Both the position numbers and the translations under genes were made by a program. Below are positions 1 to 8,616 of a stretch of 64,000 nucleotides of DNA, piece by piece. How positions within the stretch are numbered: the first letter of the stretch is position 1; each line of letters opens with the position of its first letter. Source of the DNA: Asaia platycodi JCM 25414 (GTDB lineage: Bacteria; Pseudomonadota; Alphaproteobacteria; Acetobacterales; Acetobacteraceae). The notes beneath the pieces were generated by a model that searched no databases, was not told the origin of the DNA, and saw only the letters and a program-made list of their open reading frames with translations. The stretch lies in NCBI RefSeq assembly GCF_000614545.1, contig NZ_BAKW01000004.1:1-64000 (forward strand), given 5' to 3'.

Positions 1-165
1 AACTACTACAATCAGGGCGGCTATTATAATCAGGCGCCGCAACAGGCTTACCCGCAACAATATCCGAACGGCTACGCCCAGCCCGCCTATCCTGCCCAGC
101 AGGCCTACCCACAACAGGCCTATCCGGCACAGCAGGGTTATCAGGGCTATCGAAACGGCTACTGA
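1..165 (+). CDS. C-terminal end of a Gln/Tyr/Pro-rich protein (partial)
   Basis: Frame 1 is open from the window edge to a TGA at 163-165, giving 54 residues. The tail is built from imperfect repeats of the type AYPQQ and YPAQQ, so it is low-complexity and rich in Gln, Tyr, Pro and Ala. Such tails occur on envelope or surface proteins, but no domain is visible here and the N-terminus lies outside the window. The product cannot be named. A strong hairpin terminator follows about 110 bases downstream. Confidence 0.6.
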   Translation, partial: NYYNQGGYYNQAPQQAYPQQYPNGYAQPAYPAQQAYPQQAYPAQQGYQGYRNGY

Positions 166-272
166 TGGCTTCCTCACCATCGCTATTGCCTGAGACTTCC
201 TATCCGAGGCAGGCGGCCAAGGACCCTACACACTGATTATGCGGCTGGATCCCGGGCCGTCATGTCAGACAC

Positions 273-316
273 AAAAAAAACCTCCCGCCGTCTCTGACGG
301 TCAGGAGGTTTTTTTG
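273..316. terminator. Bidirectional intrinsic terminator
   Basis: A run of A and CCTCC is mirrored by GGAGG and a run of T. The inner stem is CCGTC/GACGG around a TCT loop. The A-tract on one side and T-tract on the other let it work on both strands. It sits between the plus-strand partial gene and the 3' end of leuA on the minus strand, so it probably ends both transcripts. Confidence 0.9.
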
Positions 317-411
317 TGACGAATGGCAAGAGTTCACTCAAAGAGGGACCGGGAACAGCGCGCCACGGTATCGCAACGCGCACATTCCCTGCTCTGAGGG
401 ATTCTCCTCGA

Positions 412-1982
412 TCAGACCGAAAGGGCCTCAGGTTCGGCGCGGGTACGCTTGACCAGTAGCTTGTTCAGGGCGTGCACATAGGCGCGCACGGCCGAGACGA
501 TCGTATCAGCATCGGCGCCCTGCCCATCGACCATCTTGCCTCCTTCCTGGAGGCGTACGGTCGTCCTGGCCTGTGCGTCGGTGCCTTCCGTCACGGCACC
601 GACAGAGAACAGCTCCAGCGCTGCCTCATGCGGAAAGATCTCGCTGATCGCCTTGAAAGCCGCATCGACGGGGCCATTACCTGACACCTTGGCCGATTTG
701 ACATGACCGTCGACGAGCAGTTCCAGCTCGGCCTGCGCCGGACGTTTGGAGCCCGCCAGCAATTCCAGCGACACGAAGCGTATACGGTCGTGATCGCGCG
801 TCTCATCATCGACCAGCGCACGGATATCGTCGTCGAACACCGTCTTCTTCTGATCGGCCAGAACCTTGAAACGCTCGAAGGCGTCCTGAATCTTGTCGTC
901 AGGCAGATCGTAACCCAGCGCCTTCAGCTTGTCGCGGAAAGCAGCGCGCCCGGAATGTTTGCCCAGAACCAGCGAGGTCTTGCTCCAGCCTACGCTCTCG
1001 GGGGTCATGATCTCATAGGTGGCGGCATTCTTCAGAATGCGTCCTGATGAATACCGCTTTCATGTGCAAAGGCATTGCGCCCCACGATGGCCTTGTTCGG
1101 CTGCACGTCAAAGCCGGTGATATTGGCCAGCAGGCGGGAAATACCGAGCAGGCGCGGCGTCTCGATGCGGTTCTGGAACGGGATCTTGTCGCGTCGGGTG
1201 CGGATAGCCATCACGATCTCTTCGAGTGCGGCATTACCTGCACGCTCGCCGATACCATTGATGGTGCATTCGATCTGACGCGCGCCGCCAGCGACGGCAG
1301 CGAGGGTATTGGCGACGCCCAGCCCCAGATCGTTATGGTTATGCGTTGAGAAAATCACCTTTTCTGCACCCGGCACGCGTTCACGCAGCATGGTGAAAAT
1401 CGCCTGCAATTCGTCAGGCGTGGTGAAGCCGACCGTATCGGGAATATTGATGGTGGTCGCACCATGACGAATGGCCGTCTCGACGCAACGGCAGAGAAAT
1501 TCGGGCTCGGTGCGCGATCCGTCTTCGGCAGACCACTGCACATCATCCGTGAAGTGACGCGAGGCCTTGTTGCCCTCTGCAATCAGCTCCAGCACCCTCT
1601 CCGGCTCCATGCGCAGCTTGTATTTCATGTGCAGCGGCGAGGTGGAGATGAAATTATGAATCCGTCGGCGTGGCGCCTTGGCGATGGCCTCGCCTGCGGC
1701 CTCGATATCGCGCTTGCCGCCACTGCGCGCCAGACCGCACACCACCGCTTCGCGCACGGTTTCGGCAATTTTCTGCACGCTTTCGAAATCGCCGGGAGAA
1801 GCGACCGGGAACCCGGCCTCAATCACGTCCACACCCAGCTCTTCGAGCGCCTTGGCCATGCGGATCTTCTCTTCGAGATTCATCGAAAAGCCGGGCGACT
1901 GCTCGCCATCGCGCAGGGTGGTGTCGAAAATAATGACGCGGTCGTCAGCAACCGTGCCGAAGGAAGGATGGGTAATGGTCAT
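412..1982 (-). CDS. leuA: 2-isopropylmalate synthase LeuA (one frameshift near 1041)
   Basis: LeuA condenses acetyl-CoA with 2-oxoisovalerate, the first committed step of leucine synthesis, in the cytoplasm. The N-terminal TIM barrel carries [13 protein letters not shown] and the metal-binding HNHNDLG. The C-terminal part (412-1008) is the allosteric leucine-binding domain. The frame breaks after HESGIHQDA. Restoring one G at about 1041 gives the family sequence [15 protein letters not shown] and a 523-residue protein, the usual length. The ATG at 1982 (MTITHP) is preferred over the longer ORF start because a GAGAAG sequence precedes it. The single missing base is more likely a sequencing error than a mutation. 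A leucine-rich leader ORF lies just upstream. Confidence 0.93.
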
Positions 1983-2022
1983 AGTTTTTCTTCTCAACGC
2001 TCTGAACAACACAATCATGAAC

Positions 2023-2067
2023 CCCCTGAACGCGCCAGACAGGCTGGCGGCGAAATGCGCTCAGGGG
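2023..2067 (-). promoter_or_regulatory. Hairpin between leader ORF and leuA (attenuator candidate)
   Basis: On the minus strand CCCCTGA (2067-2061) pairs with TCAGGGG (2029-2023), and an inner stem CGCCAG/CTGGCG (2049-2044 with 2038-2033) closes a five-base loop. The 5' arm is formed by the last codon and stop codon of the leucine-rich leader ORF. A moderately T-containing stretch follows, but there is no clean T-tract, so it may act on translation or need a competing fold. Confidence 0.45.
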
Positions 2068-2165
2068 CTGATAAGTCGAAGCGTACGAAGGAGGAGGCCC
2101 GGGCACAGCTCGGCGCGTGCTGACGCACGACGCATGATGCCAAAAGAGGGGGCCGACATAATCAT
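2061..2165 (-). CDS. Candidate leucine leader peptide upstream of leuA
   Basis: This is a 34-residue ORF with ATG at 2165 preceded by AGGAAGGG with proper spacing. It ends in LCPGLLLRTLRLISP, with six leucines in a stretch of twelve residues, including three consecutive ones. It stops 78 bases before leuA and its stop codon lies in the 5' arm of a stable hairpin. Amino-acid biosynthesis operons are often controlled by translation of such peptides. The assignment is an inference from composition, SD and position, since leader peptides share no family sequence. It could instead be a chance ORF. Confidence 0.5.
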   Translation of the reverse strand: MIMSAPSFGIMRRASARAELCPGLLLRTLRLISP

Positions 2166-2220
2166 GAGGCCCTTCCTACTGCACAAAGCCGCCCCTTGCC
2201 TAGCGGAACCGGACGATTTT

Positions 2221-3086
2221 CTAGCCGGATCGCGCAATATTCGTGCCCGCACCCTGAAAATACCGATCGATTGCAGCGCTCATGGCGCTGGCCACTTGCT
2301 GTCGATAGGCGCCCTGGCGGAGCGATGCCTCGTCATGACGGTTGGACATGAACCCCATCTCGACCAGAACGGAGGGAATATCTGCCGATTTCAGCACGAC
2401 GAACGCCGCATGACGCGCAGGGTGACGCAACAGGCCGATACGGGCTGAAACGCCGAGACGACACTCGCCGCCATGTGGGCCGAGCCACGACGCGTCTCTT
2501 CATGAACGAGACTCGCCAGAATATCCTGCACTTCCGTTGACATGCCGTGAAAAGCAGGCCCGGCAAAACGATCTGCACTGTTCTCCTTCTGCGCAAGAGA
2601 GGCCGTCTGCGCGTCTGATGCGCCGTTGGAGAGCGTGTAGACACTCGCCCCTCGTACGCCGGGGTCATGCAGCGCGTCGGCATGCATTGAAATAAAAAGC
2701 TGCGCCTTGTGCCGATGCGCGAGATCAACACGGCCTTCAAGCGGGATGAAGTGGTCATCTGCACGCGTCATGACGACGTCGTATCGCCCTGCCACCTTGA
2801 TCTGGCGGTAAAGCTCTTTCGCTGCGGCTGCGGCAATATGCTTTTCATAAGTCCCGCTCACGCCGATGGCACCGGGGTCTTTGCCGCCATGTCCGGGGTC
2901 AAGCATGATGACAGGCTTTGGCGGGCTGGCATTGCCAATGACCGCAGGGGCCTTCTTTCCCGCATGGCCGTGGGCCTTGTGCCGGGCAGTGGCAAAGGCC
3001 ACGGGAGACGGCAGGATCGTTGTCAGGGTGACGGCGCTGCCCATCAGGAAACTCACCTGGCGACGGGTCGGATTCAGGGCGGACAT
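2221..3086 (-). CDS. Tat-exported N-acetylmuramoyl-L-alanine amidase, AmiC-like (frameshifted)
   Basis: Amidase_3 family enzymes cut the amide bond between N-acetylmuramic acid and L-alanine and split septal peptidoglycan in the periplasm. Start MSALNPTRRQ at 3086 gives a twin-arginine signal (TRRQVSFLMG) and a hydrophobic segment. The catalytic domain shows MLDPGHGGKDPGAIG, the ISMHAD motif and, after a frame change, SADIPSVLVEMGFMSN. The frame breaks near 2447; one added base joins SVVSAFQ to RIGLLRHPARHAAFVVL. With that repair the protein has about 288 residues and lacks an AMIN domain. It is divergent from rne. Confidence 0.85.
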
Positions 3087-3600
3087 GAGGCGACCTTCGG
3101 AAGAGGGCAGAGACCGGCCATTCTGTGGCACCACAATGCGGTGTCAACATGGCAGGGCAGCGAGTCTTGCACGGATCGGGATTTTCGGTCATCCTGCGGG
3201 AGAAGGATTGCGAAACGGTCGATCCGGCACCAGCGACAGGGCATAGCTCTCCCACGCGCCGCTCCCGTTTTCCGCCATGCTTCGCGCGTCATCATGGTTT
3301 GCAAGAGCCCCCTCCGTTCCGCCGGCCCTTCGCCGCGAAACAGCCAGAGAGGTCAGTCTTCGAGCCGGAGGCGCAGATGACAACTCGCTTGGGGCCGCAT
3401 GAAATCTGCCAGTCTCGTTTTGTGGAAAACTACCGGATCGGGCAATGCCCGGCTTCCGACGCTGTTCCGCGAGCGCTGGTCTGATGGCTCCTTTTTTTTC
3501 AAAAGTCCTCGACATTCTGCCGCGCGCGCCGGAACAGCCACTGTGTCTGCACAGGGCCTGATACCGGGCGTGACAAGGGCCGACCGGAGTTCCCCTTTAT
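3087..3600. other. Divergent intergenic region amidase/rne
   Basis: About 510 bases separate the amidase start from rne. The reading frames here overlap on both strands with no recognisable protein. RNase E mRNAs usually have a long 5' UTR used for autoregulation, so much of this may be rne leader. I see no confident promoter hexamers or hairpin. Confidence 0.4.
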
Positions 3601-6459
3601 ATGAACAAGCGTATGCTGATCGACACCACACACGCGGAAGAAACCCGCGTAGTGGTCATGGATGGTGATCGTCTCGAAGATTATGACATCGAAACATCGT
3701 CCAAGAAGCAGATCAAAGGCAATATCTACCTCGCCAAGGTAATTCGCGTAGAGCCGAGCCTTCAGGCCGCCTTCGTCGATTACGGTGGCAACCGCCACGG
3801 CTTCCTCGCCTTCAGCGAAATTCACCCGGATTACTTCCAGATTCCGGTTGCCGATCGTGAAAAGCTGCTCGCCCTTCAGGACGAAGATCTCCGCGCCGAT
3901 GAGCGCGTCGAGAACGAAGGTGACAACCAGAGCGGTGACGAGACCGAAGCCACTGAGACCGGCGATCAGGGCGAGTTCGAAGCGCGTCCGGAGACGGTCG
4001 GTGGCGAACATGACACAGGCGACGAAGGTGCTGCTGCGCGTCGCACGGCGCGCTTCCTGCGCAACTACAAGATTCAGGAAGTCATCCGCCGTCGCCAGAT
4101 CCTGCTGGTTCAGGTCGTCAAGGAAGAGCGTGGCAACAAGGGCGCTGCCCTGACCACTTATGTGTCGCTCGCCGGTCGCTATTGCGTTCTGATGCCCAAC
4201 GCCCTGCGTGGCGGCGGCGTATCGCGCAAGATCACGTCGGACAGCGATCGCAAGCGCCTGCGCGATATCATCGCCGAACTCGACCTGCCTCGTGGCATGG
4301 CCATGATCGTGCGCACCGCCGGTGCCCAGCGCCCCGGCCCCGAGATCACACGCGACTGCGAATATCTGCTTCAGCTTTGGGACGATATCCGCAACCACAC
4401 GCTATCTTCGGTAGCACCTACGCTGATCTACGAAGAAGCCAATCTGATCAAGCGCGCTATTCGCGACCTGTTCAGCAAGGATATCGAAGAAATCATCATC
4501 GATGGCGAGCCGGCCTGGAAGAATGCGCGTGAATTCATGCGCCTTCTGATGCCGCATAACGCCAACAAGGTGAAACTCTGGCGCGATCAGAGCCAGAGCC
4601 TTTATGGCCGCTACCATGTCGAGGGCCATCTCGACGCGATCGCCTCGCCCATGGCACAGCTCAAATCGGGTGGCTATCTGGTGATCAACCAGACCGAAGC
4701 CCTCGTTTCGATCGATGTGAACTCGGGCCGCTCGACGGGTCAGCGCAATATCGAAGATACGGCGGTACGGACAAATCTCGAAGCTGCCGAGGAAGTCGCC
4801 CGCCAGTTGCGCCTGCGTGACCTTGCCGGTCTGGTCGTGATCGACTTTATCGACATGGAAAGCCGCAAGCATAATTCCATGGTCGAGAAGCGCCTCAAGG
4901 ACGCGCTGCGCAGCGATCGCGCACGCATCCAGATCGGCCAGATCTCGCATTTCGGCCTGCTGGAGATGTCGCGCCAGCGTCTGCGTCCGTCTATCGCGGA
5001 AGCCGTTCTGGTTCCCTGCCCGCATTGCCAGGGCACAGGTCATGTGCGCGGCGTCGAGAGCGCTGCCCTTCACGTTCTGCGTGCCGTCGATGAAGAAGGC
5101 CTGAAGCAGAAAGCGGCCGAGATCAGTGTTCACATCACCTCGGGCACCGCGCTTTATATCCTCAACAACAAGCGCGACTGGCTGGGCGAGATCGAACAGC
5201 GTCATCGCATGCATGTGTCATTCCAGCCGGATGACAGCCTGACGCCAGCCGATCTGCGTATCGAACGTCTGCGCCCTCAGGTTCCTGCGGAAACACGTCC
5301 TGCCCAGATCCACGAGGTCGAAAGCCCCGTGCCGTCGGTCGAAGCCGTCACGCAGGATGACGAGATCGAGCAGGGCCTGGATAATGCCGTTGCATCAGAA
5401 GAGACCCGAGAAATTGGATCCCGCGAAGAGAACACGAGAGAAGATGGTGGGCGTCGCCGTCGTCGCCGTCGTCGTCGCAACGGCCGTCGTTCGGATGACG
5501 CACGCGATGCCCAGACGACGTCGGATAACGGGCCCGACGATGAAGGCGAGGATGCACTGCGCGAAGTTGCCGCTGAAGACAACGGACGGGACGAGCAGGC
5601 GAACAGCGACGCTGAAGCCCTGATCGTACCGGGACGTCGCCGGATGCGCACGCGTCGTGTGTCACGTGACGAACGTGGCCAGGGTGACCACAATCCGGGT
5701 GAGCGTGGCCAGGATGAGCGCGCTCAGTCCGAGCGTCCTCAGGCCGAACCTGTGCACGAAGCACGGCGTAACGATGAGCGTCGTGCGCCTGCAGAGAAGC
5801 GTGAGAACCGCTGGGTCGGGCCGACACCTGCCGATCCGTTCGGCGGCGGCTCGTTCGACATTTTCGACATGATCGAACAGGCTGAATCGCGTCTCGGTGC
5901 GCCTTCTGCCCTCAATAACGAGCCGAAGCCGACTCTGGCGGTCGAGCCAAAGAGCGTTGAAGAGAAAGCGGCTATCAGCGCCCCGGTCGCTGCTCAGGCA
6001 GAGACGTCGCGTCACGGTATCGAGAATGAGGGTCGCAAGAGCCGTTCTCGCCCCCGTCGCAAGCCTGCTGCAGCGGAGATTGCCGAGCCCGCCCCCGCAG
6101 AGACGGTCGCTGCCGATTCAGCGCCTGTGCCGGAGCCGGTCGCCGTGGCCGAAGCGGATCAGGACAAGCCCGCGCCCCGTCGTCGCGGTCGCCCGCGCAA
6201 GACGCCGGTCGCAGCTGCCGTCAGTGAAGGTGACGCCCCCGCGCCGATCGTCGTTGAACCGGCAGTCGAAGTCGAGGCAGCACCGAAGCCGCGCCGCGGT
6301 CGTGCGCCAGCCCGCAAGCAAGCTGAAGCAAAAGCTACTGCCGCCAAGACGCGCACATCCAAAGCCAAGGCAAAGGCTGAAGAGGCGCCCGTGGTCCAGC
6401 CGATCAACGTCGATGACGTTGCCCCGGCCAAGCCACGCACCGGCTGGTGGAAGCGCTGA
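3601..6459 (+). CDS. rne: Ribonuclease E
   Basis: This is the endoribonuclease that starts mRNA decay and processes rRNA and tRNA precursors as the core of the degradosome. It has 952 residues. The N-terminal catalytic half starts MNKRMLIDTTHAEETRV. An S1 domain is interrupted by a very acidic insert (about residues 95-145), as in other alphaproteobacterial RNase E proteins. The DNase I-like subdomain carries SIDVNSGR (about 370) and VVIDFIDME (about 413), which hold the two metal-binding aspartates. The zinc-link CPHCQGTGH lies near 473. The C-terminal half is low-complexity, with an Arg-rich block near 620-630 and Ala/Pro/Arg-rich tracts that probably bind RNA and partner proteins. The frame is intact, and an intrinsic terminator follows. 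Confidence 0.97.
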   Translation: MNKRMLIDTTHAEETRVVVMDGDRLEDYDIETSSKKQIKGNIYLAKVIRVEPSLQAAFVDYGGNRHGFLAFSEIHPDYFQIPVADREKLLALQDEDLRADERVENEGDNQSGDETEATETGDQGEFEARPETVGGEHDTGDEGAAARRTARFLRNYKIQEVIRRRQILLVQVVKEERGNKGAALTTYVSLAGRYCVLMPNALRGGGVSRKITSDSDRKRLRDIIAELDLPRGMAMIVRTAGAQRPGPEITRDCEYLLQLWDDIRNHTLSSVAPTLIYEEANLIKRAIRDLFSKDIEEIIIDGEPAWKNAREFMRLLMPHNANKVKLWRDQSQSLYGRYHVEGHLDAIASPMAQLKSGGYLVINQTEALVSIDVNSGRSTGQRNIEDTAVRTNLEAAEEVARQLRLRDLAGLVVIDFIDMESRKHNSMVEKRLKDALRSDRARIQIGQISHFGLLEMSRQRLRPSIAEAVLVPCPHCQGTGHVRGVESAALHVLRAVDEEGLKQKAAEISVHITSGTALYILNNKRDWLGEIEQRHRMHVSFQPDDSLTPADLRIERLRPQVPAETRPAQIHEVESPVPSVEAVTQDDEIEQGLDNAVASEETREIGSREENTREDGGRRRRRRRRRNGRRSDDARDAQTTSDNGPDDEGEDALREVAAEDNGRDEQANSDAEALIVPGRRRMRTRRVSRDERGQGDHNPGERGQDERAQSERPQAEPVHEARRNDERRAPAEKRENRWVGPTPADPFGGGSFDIFDMIEQAESRLGAPSALNNEPKPTLAVEPKSVEEKAAISAPVAAQAETSRHGIENEGRKSRSRPRRKPAAAEIAEPAPAETVAADSAPVPEPVAVAEADQDKPAPRRRGRPRKTPVAAAVSEGDAPAPIVVEPAVEVEAAPKPRRGRAPARKQAEAKATAAKTRTSKAKAKAEEAPVVQPINVDDVAPAKPRTGWWKR

Positions 6460-6487
6460 TCGATTCAGCTTTTCAAACAGGCGAATA

Positions 6488-6520
6488 GAAAAAGGGGCGG
6501 CTCACACCGCCCCTTTTTTT
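6488..6520 (+). terminator. Intrinsic terminator of rne
   Basis: AAGGGGCGG pairs with CCGCCCCTT around CTCACA, followed by seven T. The mirrored A-run upstream means it could also end minus-strand transcripts. It lies 29 bases after the rne stop codon. Confidence 0.93.
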
Positions 6521-6905
6521 GATCCCGATCCGCTCCTGCAAAGATGGCAGACATTCTGCCCGCAGTTCCCTTCCCCTCCTCCGGATCGAGGCTGCGCGAG
6601 GAATACGGATATGGTGTGCAGCTGATCCCAAGAAACGTAGGGGGCGACCTGTCACGGCGGGATTGACGCGCCTCCCTTTTAAATCTGCTCTGAAAGACAG
6701 TTCACCGCATTCATGACCTGGTGCTGATGCAGAACCGTATGGTCGGGGCACGCGTCAGTTGCCACCGGGATCGCCGTTATCTCCGCTTGATAGTTGACAG
6801 ACTTCGTCCATCTCGGAAGCTCCAACACCCCAAGCTTGCATCGTCGCGCCACGCTCCAGGGTGCAGGGCTCGACCGCCTCGATCAATGCTTCCCTGCTAC
6901 CTGCC
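6521..6905. other. Intergenic stretch between convergent rne and glycosyltransferase
   Basis: Nothing convincing is coded here. The ORFs present are short, rich in Arg and Pro, and without start signals. No tRNA cloverleaf or second terminator was recognised. Confidence 0.4.
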
Positions 6906-8601
6906 TCAAGAGCACGCCACGAAACTCCACCGCTCCATCGAACGGCTTTCTGGCTTGATCCGAAATTCGAACTGATCGCCATCACGGTCACAATTGAAGA
7001 CGAGCCTTGGCATTCTGGAAGACAGATCTCTCACGCGAGCAGATGCCTGCGCGAGCAGTCCCTGGTCGCGCGACGCAACGTCCACAATGATGCTCTCGAG
7101 ATTGCGACTGGAAACAGAGAAATCGAATTCGACGCAGTAATGCCCTTTTGGAAGGTCCCGATAGGGGCCAAAAACAAGGTGCCCGTTCTTATAGTGATCG
7201 GCTTTGAAGACCAGGCGATCATCGTTGAGAGAACCGTGATGATGATGGAACTCGCGGGCAGCCAATCGGTAACGCCCTCTCTTTTCAAAATTCTCGAATG
7301 GCGCGAAACGCAGACGTTCCGCTCGATCAAAAAAATTTGCGGAATGCTTGAATATCGTATCTGGAAAAAAGGTTATGCCCGCTATCGTGGATGGCGTCCT
7401 GCACTCCGGTTACGGTCGACTGGGCTTTCTGCACGAAATGCACGACCGACCCTGCGAGTTCGGGCTCCTTTTGCAGCGCTACGGGCAGCGCGGCGTAGAG
7501 ATGATGGGCGTCTCCTTGCTCGAAAGAGGCCAAAGCATCGATAATCTGCGCATCGACAATTTCACTTGAGTAAGATTGCAGGACGCGCTCCTGTGCAGCC
7601 ATGACTGCGCGGTAACACGCCTCGTCTTGAAGGGAGACGACTGCGGCGGCGAACAAATTGAGATCGTAATAATGAAACCCCAACGGGTGATCGACCATCA
7701 ATTCACGCAAGGCAGTCGTCGACCATACTATTGTTGGAAGCCCGCATCGCATCGCTTCGAATACAGGCAGCCCAAACCCCTCGTGCTCGGAGAGACAAAC
7801 AAGTACATCAGATATGCGGTAAAGCTCTTCAAGTTCGGCTTCCGAGACTTCTCCGTGGAAGTGAGTTTCAACGTCAGGGTATGTCGCAGCATGCCGTTCG
7901 ATCTCGATTTTCACATCGTCTTCACGTCCTGCGAAGCGCACGATCACCGGCTTGCCCGTTTCCTCAAAAACGCGGTTCGCCATCGAGATGATCGATTTAT
8001 GGCCTTTGTGTTGTACGACACGACCAACGAAAAGCAGCGTGATCACGCCTTCAGGGGCGAAGCGTCGCTCCTGCTCGCGCCTCTCCGAACCGCCTTGCAG
8101 ATAGCGACTTGCCGGATAGACAACAGAGGAACGTGACGCCTGGCCGCCCAGCGCCACGAACTGATCTCGCGTGAAAGACGAATTCACCCAGAAAAAGAGA
8201 TTGGGCTTTCCGGATATCGCAACGATATTCTCGAACCCCTCGAGCGTATGGACGAGATAGCGCTCTTTGGAGAAATAGAACCAAGGAGACGTGTTGTTAT
8301 GCCACCGAATCACAGAGGGCGTTGCACGCTGGCTGAGGAATGAATCCATCTCGGTCCAGGCACCGCAATAATGGTAGACTACGATCCCATCCGGATGATC
8401 GCTACACCAAGCATAGAAGGCTTCCAATCCCTTGACCGGCACGTCGGGATAACGAAGCGGATCGAAGCGCTCCGCAAATATCCCAAATTCGTGCGTCTCA
8501 CCCGGGAAAAGAGCCAGGACACGTTTGAACTCATAGATACAATCGAAACCTATCGAGTCACTTTTTTCAAACAAGCCCTGTACAACAAACGCTATTTTCA
8601 T
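6906..8601 (-). CDS. GT4-type glycosyltransferase with C-terminal sandwich-like domain (frameshifted)
   Basis: The first 424 codons (8601 to 7327) have a glycosyltransferase family 4 fold. LLFVGRVVQHKGH begins the nucleotide-sugar-binding half and EHEGFGLPVFEAMRCGLPTI carries the GT4 EX7E signature. The ORF ends after FRKFF in a run of seven T. Reading that run as six T continues the protein for about 140 residues (FDRAERLRFAPFENFEKRGRYRLAAREF...) to 6906. This extension resembles a domain in the neighbouring glycosyltransferase, including an amide-rich GHYCVEFDFS segment. This is the only break that looks like an extra base. It forms a two-gene cluster with the gene ending 15 bases upstream. 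The sugar transferred is unknown. Confidence 0.75.
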
Positions 8602-8616
8602 GATGTATAAAGGCCT

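Noticed and set aside
3499-4398. 299-codon minus-strand ORF in rne
   Set aside because: It is antisense to the conserved catalytic domain of RNase E and has no start signal.
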